From positions 496,001-560,000 of the forward strand of contig JBAIAA010000396.1 in NCBI GenBank assembly GCA_037893245.1: a stretch of 64,000 nucleotides of DNA, in the 5' to 3' direction. The position numbers were made by a program, and so were the translations under genes. The DNA comes from Crossaster papposus. Lineage: Eukaryota > Echinodermata > Asteroidea > Velatida > Solasteridae. Position 1 is the first letter of the stretch, and every line of letters begins with the position of its first letter. The notes below the pieces were generated by a model that was not told the DNA's origin, made no database searches, and saw only the letters and a program-made list of their open reading frames with translations. Shown here piece after piece: positions 1 through 12,990 of the stretch.

Positions 1-80
1 ATACAATAAACAACAGTGCTTTTAACAGTTCAGTTTTTATGTTTGTATTTTAATGTTGCGATTATTCGTTTGCTTGCTTT

Positions 81-100
81 CCTCTCTCTCTCTCTCTCTC
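81..100 (+). repeat. (TC)n / (GA)n tract upstream of H4
   Basis: A pure CT dinucleotide run lies about 130 bp before the H4 TATA box. It is 20 nt here and 18 nt in the other units. GA repeats in histone promoters recruit the CLAMP protein in Drosophila, and CT tracts occur near sea urchin histone genes. A role here is inference. Confidence 0.8.
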
Positions 101-228
101 GTTGACTGTTTATTTCTCCTCTCGTGTCGTTATTTCGGGAGGGAAACCTCTGCCACGATTTGTTGCTAGAGGGCGCCCTGACTTTCGTTTGCCTGGCGTG
201 CTCCTATCGCGTCCGCGCATAGCAGTGA

Positions 229-255
229 TATATAATACACTGCCTCGCCCATTCA
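229..255 (+). promoter_or_regulatory. H4 core promoter (TATA box and cap motif)
   Basis: TATATAA at 229-235 is followed by CCATTCA at 249-255, which fits the PyCATTCPu cap motif of sea urchin histone genes. The predicted start near 251 gives a 5' leader of about 55 nt ending in an A-rich stretch before the ATG at 307. Confidence 0.75.
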
Positions 256-270
256 ATCGATCTAGTCTAG

Positions 271-1534
<1,264 letters not shown>

Positions 1535-2268
1535 GTCACAGCTGCGTGCGCAAAACTAACCGAACGGCCCTTTTCAGGGCCAATATTTTTTTCAAAGAGA
1601 GATTCATTCCAATCGCGTTTTCTGTAGAGTTTTGGAAAGTTAAGTTTGGTTACTATAGGTAAATACGAATTTTAACTGGCCAGAGCTCCGGAGAACGGAT
1701 TAATAAAATTAATCGGATTAGTCTCTTTCCATTTTGTTTGTTTGTCTGTCTGTCTCTTATTTTTTGTTGTCCCCCCACCCCCCAAAATAAAAATAAAAAA
1801 TTATTTTACTTTTAATACGGTAAAAAAGGAGAAGAGTAATTGCCTGGCCATGTACACAATTGTTTATGCAGTCATTTTGTGTCATATTTTCGAAAACGGG
1901 AACTCTTCGTTACATTGGATGATACGCAAGTTTACCCGGCGTTTGGGGAAAAATAAATAATGAGTGAAACCACACCGGATTGTTGGCCTCTACCGAATAT
2001 AATAAAAAAGTGGATATTCTAAATTATTGTTTGTAATTGTTTGTTTCTTGGAGTTTTCATTCGGATTCGGAAGGATAGCTTTTGCCCTCTGTGCGTGTGG
2101 CAAGCGCCAATGCATGTCACTTTGCACGCGTACATAATTCTTCACGCTTGGGTGATTGTGTGGACAATGCGTGTATGCCCAGAATCCTAGCGGGTACCAT
2201 AAAAGTCGTCCCGGCATGCTTGACCTTCCATTCGATCGCACGATCACATACACTCATCTTCTCCAATC
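1535..2268 (+). other. H3-H2B spacer with H2B promoter
   Basis: This is an AT-rich spacer with short TTTG and CTGT runs and a C-rich stretch near 1770. The H2B promoter is at its right end: CCAAT at 2107-2111, TATA-like ATAAAAG at 2199-2205, and CCATTCG cap motif at 2228-2234, a 31-bp spacing that fits well. No other gene is visible. Units 6 and 8 share a one-base variant (AAACATT for AAAAATT) near 38262 and 54966. Confidence 0.7.
1566..1602 (+). terminator. H3 mRNA 3' stem-loop and purine-rich element
   Basis: GGCCCTTTTCAGGGCC (1566-1581) is a fully paired 6-bp stem with the TTTC loop. CAAAGAGAGA at 1593-1602 is the presumed U7-pairing downstream element. Confidence 0.95.
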
Positions 2269-2637
2269 ATGGCTCCTAAAGTTAGCGGAAAAGGCCAGAA
2301 GAAGGCCGGCAACACCAAGGCTCCGGTCAGCACGAACAAGAAGAGGCGTCGGCGTCGCAAGGAGAGCTACGGCATCTACATCTACAAAGTCATGAAACAG
2401 GTGCACCCCGACACAGGAATCTCCAGCAAGGCAATGAGCATCATGAACAGCTTTGTCAACGACGTGTTTGAGCGCATCGCCGGCGAATCTTCCCGCCTTG
2501 CCCACTACAACAAGAAGTCGACCATCTCAAGTCGTGAAGTGCAGACTGCAGTACGCCTAATCCTCCCGGGAGAGCTTGCCAAGCATGCAGTCAGCGAAGG
2601 AACCAAGGCCGTCACCAAGTATACGACTTCAAAATAG
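2269..2637 (+). CDS. H2B: Histone H2B
   Basis: Core histone of 122 codons with Met, intronless. The basic tail (to about residue 30, with a run KKRRRRRKE) lacks the SPKK repeats of sea urchin sperm H2B, so it is the ordinary replication form. The histone fold includes the conserved [20 protein letters not shown], and the C-terminal helix ends AVTKYTTSK with the ubiquitinable lysine. It forms a dimer with the H2A of the same unit. A TATA box at 2199 and a matching cap motif at 2228 lie close upstream, so the start is the first ATG of the transcript. The stem-loop is at 2682-2697. Confidence 0.99.
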   Translation: MAPKVSGKGQKKAGNTKAPVSTNKKRRRRRKESYGIYIYKVMKQVHPDTGISSKAMSIMNSFVNDVFERIAGESSRLAHYNKKSTISSREVQTAVRLILPGELAKHAVSEGTKAVTKYTTSK

Positions 2638-3713
2638 GTTGACCGAGGGAGGAACAAATAACACGAAAAACATAACCAAACGGCTCTTTTCAGAGCCAAC
2701 ACAATTTAAAAAAAAGAGATGTGACTGTCTGATCTGTGTTACTAATTTAGTCAATATTCGTAGGTGGTAAAATCGTTCGGGTAGTGTTCCCGTCTTTACA
2801 TTCTCCCTGACCTTAAAAGGAGAAATGAAGATCAACATTAACCTTCTGTTCTCGTCGCCTTTGAAAACAAATATGTGACTTGAAAAGGCATGACGGGGAA
2901 AAGTATTTCTGTAGTATTTGGAGTTCTATTGTTTTACACCGTAGTAAAGACCGATTCGTTAGTTTTGCAATGATACCAACAGTATTTATTTACATCATTT
3001 AATTAACATGATATATACAACATTGCAGGGCTGACAGTGCGCCGCCCAACCTAAGCGATCGAATTTTTAAAACCAACGAATAGCTTTGACCAAAACAATT
3101 ATACGCGTGTCCGCCAACAACGAAATTGACAAATGGGGGTCATTGTTAATTTAGCCTCAGTAAGTCACGTAGGAATTTGCAATGGCGAAACAGCCTTTTG
3201 TTATTCAGCACCTGTGCACGCAGTGGTTTTTGTTCATTCAGTCTCCATTACGAGAAGTAGTGGTTTCTTGTTTGATGTATGTTTAATATATGTGTTTGTC
3301 GTATCTCTGTGCAGACAAATCCGTGACAGTTTTCAATGTGGTTTATGAGGGACGATCTGCGGCCAGCGTGGAGGCAGGTCAATCGGTAGGCAACAGGGAC
3401 ACACCGTCGGGATAACAGAAATCGTCTGAGAAAGCAGGTAAGGTTTTTGGGTGCTTTGGGTTTTTGCTGTTATGATTTCATCGCTTAGATTGAAGACAGA
3501 CAGACAGACAGACCTCGTTCAAAAAATGTATCCCTGTCTTCACGAATCCAAAAATGGATGCGGTGCACTCAACCGTACAGTAAGTGTGTCGCGCGTGATT
3601 GGCTACTTGGCGTGCTTCGGCCAATCCACCGGAACGCTATAACTAGTGCTGTCACCCCCCTCGTACGGCACTTTCACTGCAGATCGCAATCTACTGTCAC
3701 CAATTACTTCAAG
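2638..3713 (+). other. H2B-H2A spacer with H2A promoter and splice-like signals
   Basis: This 1076-bp spacer has no convincing coding region. It holds a (GACA)n tract near 3494-3513 and several splice-like signals: GTAAGT at 3160, TCTCTGTGCAG ending at 3314, CAG|GTAAGG at 3435-3443 and GTAAGT at 3580. The H2A promoter is at the right end: inverted CCAAT at 3598-3602, CCAAT at 3621-3625, TATAACT at 3638-3644. Confidence 0.55.
2682..2720 (+). terminator. H2B mRNA 3' stem-loop and purine-rich element
   Basis: GGCTCTTTTCAGAGCC at 2682-2697 is identical to the H4 stem-loop. An A-rich AAAAAAAAGAGAT (about 2708-2720) follows at the right distance for the downstream element. Confidence 0.93.
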
Positions 3714-4091
3714 ATGACTGGACGAGGAAAGAGCGGAAAAGCAAGAAGCAAGGCCAGGAGCAGGTCCTCAAGGGCGGGACTGCAGTTCCCCGTGGGTCGC
3801 GTTCATCGATTTTTGCGAAGGGGCAACTACGCTGAGCGGGTTGGAGCCGGTGCACCGGTCTACCTGGCAGCCGTGATGGAATACCTGACCGCGGAGATCC
3901 TGGAGCTGGCCGGTAACGCAGCACGAGACAATAAGAAGACGAGAATTAACCCTCGACATCTGCAGCTTGCTATACGCAACGACGAAGAGCTTAACAAGTT
4001 GATGAGTGGGGTTACCATCGCGCAAGGCGGTGTGCTTCCCAACATCCAGCAAGTACTTCTGCCCAAAAAGGCCGCCAAAGTATCAAAGTAA
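3714..4091 (+). CDS. H2A: Histone H2A (canonical)
   Basis: Core histone of 125 residues with Met. The tail starts [10 protein letters not shown] and the fold contains [12 protein letters not shown]. The acidic-patch residues are present ([13 protein letters not shown] and RNDEELNK). The C-terminus [11 protein letters not shown] lacks an SQ(E/D) motif, so it is not H2A.X, and there is no H2A.Z-type signature. The reading frame is open upstream to 3558, but that ATG precedes the TATAACT box at 3638. The start at 3714, which gives the conserved tail, is therefore chosen. RINPRH has Asn where Ile is usual. The stem-loop is at 4137-4152. Confidence 0.98.
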   Translation: MTGRGKSGKARSKARSRSSRAGLQFPVGRVHRFLRRGNYAERVGAGAPVYLAAVMEYLTAEILELAGNAARDNKKTRINPRHLQLAIRNDEELNKLMSGVTIAQGGVLPNIQQVLLPKKAAKVSK

Positions 4092-4136
4092 TAGGCCTAC
4101 AAACAAATTACTTTGCCTCCACAAACAAAACCAAAA

Positions 4137-4174
4137 GGCTCTTTTCAGGGCCACCACATAGTTACAAGAGAGAA
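4137..4174 (+). terminator. H2A mRNA 3' stem-loop and purine-rich element
   Basis: GGCTCTTTTCAGGGCC at 4137-4152 pairs with one G-U wobble in the stem. CAAGAGAGAA at 4165-4174 is the purine-rich element, the closest here to the sea urchin CAAGAAAGA consensus. Confidence 0.93.
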
Positions 4175-5524
4175 ACGCCGCTGTCTGTCTGTTCTTCATT
4201 TTTAAATAAAGTTTTAAAAGAGACAAATTTAGATAATACATGTGTAGATTTTAACTTTCACAGCCAAAGGCCCGCTGAGTTTGTTCAATGGCTTCGTTTA
4301 TTTTTTAAAGAATCGCCTTCCCTTTTCCTGCTTATAAAAATATTAAGAAAGTGTTTTTTGTCATCCGGGCGCGCGTGCGTTTTAACTTGTATCCCGGCGA
4401 CCTTCATATAAAAACTAGTTCATTAAATATGCAACGCGCGCACTGTGACTTCAACAAAGCAAAAATAAATACGCGCTGTGTCTGTACTCTATATATACAT
4501 GTACTACGCGTACTGTACAGTACATGCATGTTCAGTTTGTAAAAGTACGTGAATGATATTATACCCGCGACCCAGCACATCAAAATCAAGAATAAGTCGG
4601 AAAAAGACTTTCGGAGATATAAATATAATAAGATTGCAAATTCAATAAGCTTTTTAATGACATCCATCACAAGCCTTTAGCTCGGAAATTATTGGTTACG
4701 AGTTACAGACTGGGGATGGCTATCAATAGAAAGCCTATGGAATTTCAAATGTTACTATGTACATATCGTGAATTGTCATTTCCCGCTTATTATTGATTTT
4801 GATATCCTGGGTCACATTTTCATAGATTTAACAAAAACATTGGAAATGTGGTGAGTTGACACTTCGCGTGTGGTCTATTAGCTTTGTTTTCGTGTTCTGT
4901 CTTACCTGGGCCCAATTTCATAACAAATGTAAGCACAACAATTTGCTTAGCATGAAACCTTTTCCTTGGCCAAACTGAAGATTTCCGAACACGTTTTATT
5001 GACGGTCGTGAATTCTCGTTAACGTTCGCGACTACAATTTCGACGTCTGGGTGTACACAATTAAATGGTCAGGCCATAGAACCAGACTATTTTCACCGCC
5101 CACAAAGTGGGACATTTAGGTTCTGCTTAAAAACAAATAAACCGGCCTGAACGGTAAACGATCGAGGCGCGGTTGTGCCGAAGGGCGCCATCTATCGGCA
5201 CGCTCGTACCGGCAGGTCTGTGTGTATTTACAGCGGCGAGGCGCAGTGCAGCATGGCGATAATTTTGATACCAGTCGCATTTTTCCAGATTTTCAAGTGA
5301 CTTTTGGTTAAAAAAAATGAATTTGTAAAAGAATATTGTCGATGTGTATGAAAATGTGTTATGAAAACCCCCCAAGCTCATGAATATTGATGTAAATTAA
5401 CGTGCCAAAAGTTGGTAATTTCTATAAACGGGTTTGCGTCGGGCTCTGTGAGAAGTCCTTTTCTTGACCCGAAATACACAAATTAGAAAAGTTAAAATAA
5501 GAATATTATTCGGATGAGAACAAT

Positions 5525-5571
5525 GGGCGGGGGAATCAATTTGCATGCATAATTCCAGAGCGCCCTATTGG
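5525..5571 (+). promoter_or_regulatory. Putative U2 snRNA promoter elements
   Basis: Before the U2 5' end are a GC box GGGCGGGGG (5525-5533, -63 to -55), a perfect octamer ATTTGCAT (5539-5546, -49 to -42) and an inverted CCAAT, ATTGG (5567-5571). Octamer and Sp1 sites are typical enhancer parts of vertebrate snRNA genes, but there they lie near -200. Here the octamer sits where the PSE is expected, so the assignment is tentative. Confidence 0.5.
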
Positions 5572-5587
5572 TTCAATGTCAATCGTT

Positions 5588-5620
5588 ATCGCTTCTCGGC
5601 CTTTTGGCTAAGATCATGTG
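5588..5620 (+). pseudogene. U2: U2 snRNA 5' fragment (nt 1-33), unit 1
   Basis: The first 33 nt of U2, containing stem-loop I, are identical to the intact copy at 21113. They end at the G of the branch-site recognition element, where the inserted element begins. Confidence 0.95.
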
Positions 5621-6146
5621 AAGGCATGTATCTGTGTCATATGAGGTCAGGAAGATCGGGAGGGGTCCTGGCCCCACGATGATACGCTCCTTTGGGGCCA
5701 TTGTGGTGGTTCAGTAAGACTCCTCCCCCGAAGCGATCCCCTGCTGGAACCTGAGGGAACCAGATTGTGGGTGACCTTTTTATGCGCCTCGGCGTTGTAT
5801 CCCTTCGGGGTGTTTTTTCGCTTCGGCGTTGTATCCCTTCGGGGTGTTTTTTCGCTTCGGCGTTGTATCCCTTCGGGGTGTTTTTTCGCTTCGGCGTTGT
5901 ATCCCTTCGGGGTGTTTTGTGTGTTTGCGCATGTGCATTCTTGTTGTTGCGAGTTTGTATGTATGTCGGGTAGGGTCGTACCCTACCATGGTAACGCATG
6001 GGTAGCGTGGCTACACTGACTGTCTTGTTGCATGTTGTCTTTCGGTTTAGAGGGCAGGAGGGCTCGTAGCCTTACTAACCTAGGTGTAGTGTGACTACCC
6101 TGTCCTAGGAGTTCTTCTTTATGAAGACTCCAAAACATCAAAAATA
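5621..6146 (+). mobile_element. Short SINE-like U2-inserted element, unit 1
   Basis: A 526-bp insertion between U2 nt 33 and nt 35; T34 is lost and there is no target duplication. The 5' part (5621-5780) matches nothing else in the window. It is followed by four copies of a 34-bp repeat. The 3' part matches family A: the AGGGTCGTACCCTACC hairpin block at 5972-6015, and the GGGCAG...CTGTCC stem (6052-6057 with 6100-6105) with a terminal hairpin and A-rich tail. I find no plausible protein and no clear Pol III A or B box. A unique head joined to a LINE-type tail is SINE-like architecture. Confidence 0.88.
5782..5925 (+). repeat. 34-bp tandem repeats, 4 copies
   Basis: About four copies of a 34-bp unit containing CGGCGTTGTATCCCTTCGGG. 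The copy in unit 4 has three, which accounts exactly for the 34-bp length difference between the two short elements. The open frames across it are a by-product of the repeat. Confidence 0.93.
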
Positions 6147-6303
6147 AGTATCTGTTCTTTTCAGCTTAATATCTGAAACGCTGTTCATCGAACAGCCAGT
6201 ATATTAATCTGATTTTTGGATTTGGGCCGTGGAATAGAGGCTTGCCTCGTCCCGGCCATGGGTTGGCCCGGTATAGCAGTACATCCGGGATTCGGCCCAC
6301 TCC
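6147..6303 (+). pseudogene. U2: U2 snRNA 3' fragment (nt 35-191), unit 1
   Basis: It holds the rest of U2: stems IIa and IIb, the Sm site GATTTTTGGA, and stems III and IV. It matches the intact copy and shows no decay, but is cut off from the U2 promoter by the insertion. Confidence 0.95.
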
Positions 6304-7382
<1,079 letters not shown>

Positions 7383-7869
7383 ATAGATGCATGATACATG
7401 CCATTTTCAAACCAAACGGCTCTTTTCAGAGCCACCACGATTTCACAAAAAGAGATTGATTCCAGGTTTTAATTTGTGTGTACTCTGTTATTATTTGGGC
7501 ATTGTCTCGCGGGATTCAGTGTGGATTTTCCTCCCTGTGTCTATTAGTATTAAGGTTTTTTTCTTTTCGTTTATTGCCCGTAATTATTCCCGGGATGTCT
7601 TTATCGAAGACACGGCCCATTTGTTTATTTTGGTAGCTGGGGAAAATTAATTTGCTTGCAAAGTATCATGTACTCGTAGGTAATATTGACCGTATTGTTT
7701 CGGAGGGTAAATCAGTTGTGATCAGTGAAGCGTCCCGGCATGGTGTCCGAATTATCCAATCGGAAGACTGCCCATTGTTATACTTCAGCCCCAGGATGCT
7801 ATTCTCTAGTCTTAAGAGACGGCCTGTTCGTTGATTTGGCATTCACTTCTTATCTACTCTCCATTCTGA

Positions 7870-8298
<429 letters not shown>

Positions 8299-9032
8299 GT
8301 CACAGCTGCGTGCGCAAAACTAACCGAACGGCCCTTTTCAGGGCCAATATTTTTTTCAAAGAGAGATTCATTCCAATCGCGTTTTCTGTAGAGTTTTGGA
8401 AAGTTAAGTTTGGTTACTATAGGTAAATACGAATTTTAACTGGCCAGAGCTCCGGAGAACGGATTAATAAAATTAATCGGATTAGTCTCTTTCCATTTTG
8501 TTTGTTTGTCTGTCTGTCTCTTATTTTTTGTTGTCCCCCCACCCCCCAAAATAAAAATAAAAAATTATTTTACTTTTAATACGGTAAAAAAGGAGAAGAG
8601 TAATTGCCTGGCCATGTACACAATTGTTTATGCAGTCATTTTGTGTCATATTTTCGAAAACGGGAACTCTTCGTTACATTGGATGATACGCAAGTTTACC
8701 CGGCGTTTGGGGAAAAATAAATAATGAGTGAAACCACACCGGATTGTTGGCCTCTACCGAATATAATAAAAAAGTGGATATTCTAAATTATTGTTTGTAA
8801 TTGTTTGTTTCTTGGAGTTTTCATTCGGATTCGGAAGGATAGCTTTTGCCCTCTGTGCGTGTGGCAAGCGCCAATGCATGTCACTTTGCACGCGTACATA
8901 ATTCTTCACGCTTGGGTGATTGTGTGGACAATGCGTGTATGCCCAGAATCCTAGCGGGTACCATAAAAGTCGTCCCGGCATGCTTGACCTTCCATTCGAT
9001 CGCACGATCACATACACTCATCTTCTCCAATC

Positions 9033-9401
9033 ATGGCTCCTAAAGTTAGCGGAAAAGGCCAGAAGAAGGCCGGCAACACCAAGGCTCCGGTCAGCACGAA
9101 CAAGAAGAGGCGTCGGCGTCGCAAGGAGAGCTACGGCATCTACATCTACAAAGTCATGAAACAGGTGCACCCCGACACAGGAATCTCCAGCAAGGCAATG
9201 AGCATCATGAACAGCTTTGTCAACGACGTGTTTGAGCGCATCGCCGGCGAATCTTCCCGCCTTGCCCACTACAACAAGAAGTCGACCATCTCAAGTCGTG
9301 AAGTGCAGACTGCAGTACGCCTAATCCTCCCGGGAGAGCTTGCCAAGCATGCAGTCAGCGAAGGAACCAAGGCCGTCACCAAGTATACGACTTCAAAATA
9401 G
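9033..9401 (+). CDS. H2B: Histone H2B, unit 2
   Basis: Protein identical to the copy at 2269. The stem-loop is at 9446-9461. Confidence 0.99.
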   Translation: MAPKVSGKGQKKAGNTKAPVSTNKKRRRRRKESYGIYIYKVMKQVHPDTGISSKAMSIMNSFVNDVFERIAGESSRLAHYNKKSTISSREVQTAVRLILPGELAKHAVSEGTKAVTKYTTSK

Positions 9402-10477
9402 GTTGACCGAGGGAGGAACAAATAACACGAAAAACATAACCAAACGGCTCTTTTCAGAGCCAACACAATTTAAAAAAAAGAGATGTGACTGTCTGATCTG
9501 TGTTACTAATTTAGTCAATATTCGTAGGTGGTAAAATCGTTCGGGTAGTGTTCCCGTCTTTACATTCTCCCTGACCTTAAAAGGAGAAATGAAGATCAAC
9601 ATTAACCTTCTGTTCTCGTCGCCTTTGAAAACAAATATGTGACTTGAAAAGGCATGACGGGGAAAAGTATTTCTGTAGTATTTGGAGTTCTATTGTTTTA
9701 CACCGTAGTAAAGACCGATTCGTTAGTTTTGCAATGATACCAACAGTATTTATTTACATCATTTAATTAACATGATATATACAACATTGCAGGGCTGACA
9801 GTGCGCCGCCCAACCTAAGCGATCGAATTTTTAAAACCAACGAATAGCTTTGACCAAAACAATTATACGCGTGTCCGCCAACAACGAAATTGACAAATGG
9901 GGGTCATTGTTAATTTAGCCTCAGTAAGTCACGTAGGAATTTGCAATGGCGAAACAGCCTTTTGTTATTCAGCACCTGTGCACGCAGTGGTTTTTGTTCA
10001 TTCAGTCTCCATTACGAGAAGTAGTGGTTTCTTGTTTGATGTATGTTTAATATATGTGTTTGTCGTATCTCTGTGCAGACAAATCCGTGACAGTTTTCAA
10101 TGTGGTTTATGAGGGACGATCTGCGGCCAGCGTGGAGGCAGGTCAATCGGTAGGCAACAGGGACACACCGTCGGGATAACAGAAATCGTCTGAGAAAGCA
10201 GGTAAGGTTTTTGGGTGCTTTGGGTTTTTGCTGTTATGATTTCATCGCTTAGATTGAAGACAGACAGACAGACAGACCTCGTTCAAAAAATGTATCCCTG
10301 TCTTCACGAATCCAAAAATGGATGCGGTGCACTCAACCGTACAGTAAGTGTGTCGCGCGTGATTGGCTACTTGGCGTGCTTCGGCCAATCCACCGGAACG
10401 CTATAACTAGTGCTGTCACCCCCCTCGTACGGCACTTTCACTGCAGATCGCAATCTACTGTCACCAATTACTTCAAG

Positions 10478-10855
10478 ATGACTGGACGAGGAAAGAGCGG
10501 AAAAGCAAGAAGCAAGGCCAGGAGCAGGTCCTCAAGGGCGGGACTGCAGTTCCCCGTGGGTCGCGTTCATCGATTTTTGCGAAGGGGCAACTACGCTGAG
10601 CGGGTTGGAGCCGGTGCACCGGTCTACCTGGCAGCCGTGATGGAATACCTGACCGCGGAGATCCTGGAGCTGGCCGGTAACGCAGCACGAGACAATAAGA
10701 AGACGAGAATTAACCCTCGACATCTGCAGCTTGCTATACGCAACGACGAAGAGCTTAACAAGTTGATGAGTGGGGTTACCATCGCGCAAGGCGGTGTGCT
10801 TCCCAACATCCAGCAAGTACTTCTGCCCAAAAAGGCCGCCAAAGTATCAAAGTAA
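10478..10855 (+). CDS. H2A: Histone H2A, unit 2
   Basis: Protein identical to the copy at 3714, with the start at the conserved [10 protein letters not shown] tail. The stem-loop is at 10901-10916. Confidence 0.98.
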   Translation: MTGRGKSGKARSKARSRSSRAGLQFPVGRVHRFLRRGNYAERVGAGAPVYLAAVMEYLTAEILELAGNAARDNKKTRINPRHLQLAIRNDEELNKLMSGVTIAQGGVLPNIQQVLLPKKAAKVSK

Positions 10856-12351
10856 TAGGCCTACAAACAAATTACTTTGCCTCCACAAACAAAACCAAAA
10901 GGCTCTTTTCAGGGCCACCACATAGTTACAAGAGAGAAACGCCGCTGTCTGTCTGTTCTTCATTTTTAAATAAAGTTTTAAAAGAGACAAATTTAGATAA
11001 TACATGTGTAGATTTTAACTTTCACAGCCAAAGGCCCGCTGAGTTTGTTCAATGGCTTCGTTTATTTTTTAAAGAATCGCCTTCCCTTTTCCTGCTTATA
11101 AAAATATTAAGAAAGTGTTTTTTGTCATCCGGGCGCGCGTGCGTTTTAACTTGTATCCCGGCGACCTTCATATAAAAACTAGTTCATTAAATATGCAACG
11201 CGCGCACTGTGACTTCAACAAAGCAAAAATAAATACGCGCTGTGTCTGTACTCTATATATACATGTACTACGCGTACTGTACAGTACATGCATGTTCAGT
11301 TTGTAAAAGTACGTGAATGATATTATACCCGCGACCCAGCACATCAAAATCAAGAATAAGTCGGAAAAAGACTTTCGGAGATATAAATATAATAAGATTG
11401 CAAATTCAATAAGCTTTTTAATGACATCCATCACAAGCCTTTAGCTCGGAAATTATTGGTTACGAGTTACAGACTGGGGATGGCTATCAATAGAAAGCCT
11501 ATGGAATTTCAAATGTTACTATGTACATATCGTGAATTGTCATTTCCCGCTTATTATTGATTTTGATATCCTGGGTCACATTTTCATAGATTTAACAAAA
11601 ACATTGGAAATGTGGTGAGTTGACACTTCGCGTGTGGTCTATTAGCTTTGTTTTCGTGTTCTGTCTTACCTGGGCCCAATTTCATAACAAATGTAAGCAC
11701 AACAATTTGCTTAGCATGAAACCTTTTCCTTGGCCAAACTGAAGATTTCCGAACACGTTTTATTGACGGTCGTGAATTCTCGTTAACGTTCGCGACTACA
11801 ATTTCGACGTCTGGGTGTACACAATTAAATGGTCAGGCCATAGAACCAGACTATTTTCACCGCCCACAAAGTGGGACATTTAGGTTCTGCTTAAAAACAA
11901 ATAAACCGGCCTGAACGGTAAACGATCGAGGCGCGGTTGTGCCGAAGGGCGCCATCTATCGGCACGCTCGTACCGGCAGGTCTGTGTGTATTTACAGCGG
12001 CGAGGCGCAGTGCAGCATGGCGATAATTTTGATACCAGTCGCATTTTTCCAGATTTTCAAGTGACTTTTGGTTAAAAAAAATGAATTTGTAAAAGAATAT
12101 TGTCGATGTGTATGAAAATGTGTTATGAAAACCCCCCAAGCTCATGAATATTGATGTAAATTAACGTGCCAAAAGTTGGTAATTTCTATAAACGGGTTTG
12201 CGTCGGGCTCTGTGAGAAGTCCTTTTCTTGACCCGAAATACACAAATTAGAAAAGTTAAAATAAGAATATTATTCGGATGAGAACAATGGGCGGGGGAAT
12301 CAATTTGCATGCATAATTCCAGAGCGCCCTATTGGTTCAATGTCAATCGTT

Positions 12352-12384
12352 ATCGCTTCTCGGCCTTTTGGCTAAGATCATGTG
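12352..12384 (+). pseudogene. U2: U2 snRNA 5' fragment (nt 1-33), unit 2
   Basis: Unchanged 33-nt 5' end of U2. The following T (12385) could be either U2 nt 34 or the first base of the element. Confidence 0.95.
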
Positions 12385-12437
12385 TGGCTTTTTTGCTCCC
12401 GTGATTTTGAAGCGGAGTCAGGTTTTGTCGTGTTGAG

Positions 12438-12923
12438 CTGATATATTTTGTATATCAGTTGATTCCGTTTGTTTTATAGACCAGGTTGGTCTTATTTTCG
12501 CCAAATTTCTTAGTATTTTTGGTTGTTGTTTTGGAGGTTTTTAGTTTTGGTTTTTGGTCGCTGGCTGTATACGCAGTGCTGTAGCAGCCAGCGCCATTCG
12601 TTTACGTACAGCCTTTGTTCTCCCCGTGTAAGTCCACGGGCCCATAGGTTTGTACGTATTTCTTTGTTCTTCCCGTACAGTGTACGGGTTTTTCTTTGTT
12701 GTTCATTTACCCGTGGCGCTTACATAACACCAGTTGTGTGTGTAGTGCTACGGGTTTTTCCTATTTCTTTGTGTGGGTGAAGGCAATAAGTCTTGCCTTC
12801 ACGCCATTTTTGTATATACGATAGTGTTGTGTATGTGCCGCGCTTGTATTTTGTTTTATACATAGCGCGTGTGCTTATACTTTACTTTCTTGTTTTGCTG
12901 GACTAGGCAGTTGCTAGTCCAGC
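12438..12923 (+). promoter_or_regulatory. Hairpin-rich 5' leader of family A
   Basis: Nine near-perfect inverted repeats follow one another: 12438-12458 (8 bp), 12479-12491 (5 bp), 12559-12593 (9 bp), 12623-12640 (6 bp, enclosed by an 8-bp pairing of 12603-12610 with 12651-12658), 12672-12688 (7 bp), 12709-12755 (6 bp plus inner pairing), 12777-12802 (10 bp), 12839-12869 (11 bp with a bulge) and 12897-12923 (10 bp). Most recur in unit 7, some with paired base changes. Confidence 0.75.
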
Positions 12924-12990
12924 CTTGTTTTAAATACCCAGGAGGTTTTTTCCTTTCTTGGTATTTTGTATTCTTTGGATTATTTCCAGT

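Larger units (their letters stand above)
4092..5587 (+). other. H2A-U2 spacer with U2 promoter region
   Basis: This is the longest spacer (1496 bp) and the place where H1 might be expected, but no lysine/alanine-rich frame is present on either strand. It contains a perfect 14-bp palindrome, GTACTGTACAGTAC, at 4510-4523. The last 65 bp hold the presumed U2 promoter elements. Confidence 0.6.

Noticed and set aside
3558-3713. In-frame N-terminal extension of H2A (177-residue reading)
   Set aside because: The upstream ATG precedes the CCAAT and TATAACT promoter elements, so it would not be in the mRNA; the canonical tail starts at 3714.
4092-5587. Search for a linker histone H1 gene
   Set aside because: No frame on either strand shows a globular H1 domain or a Lys/Ala/Pro-rich tail, and the stretch is AT-rich with many stops.
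5637-6019. Open frames on both strands across the short element of unit 1
   Set aside because: They come from translating the 34-bp repeats, exist in several frames at once and resemble no protein.
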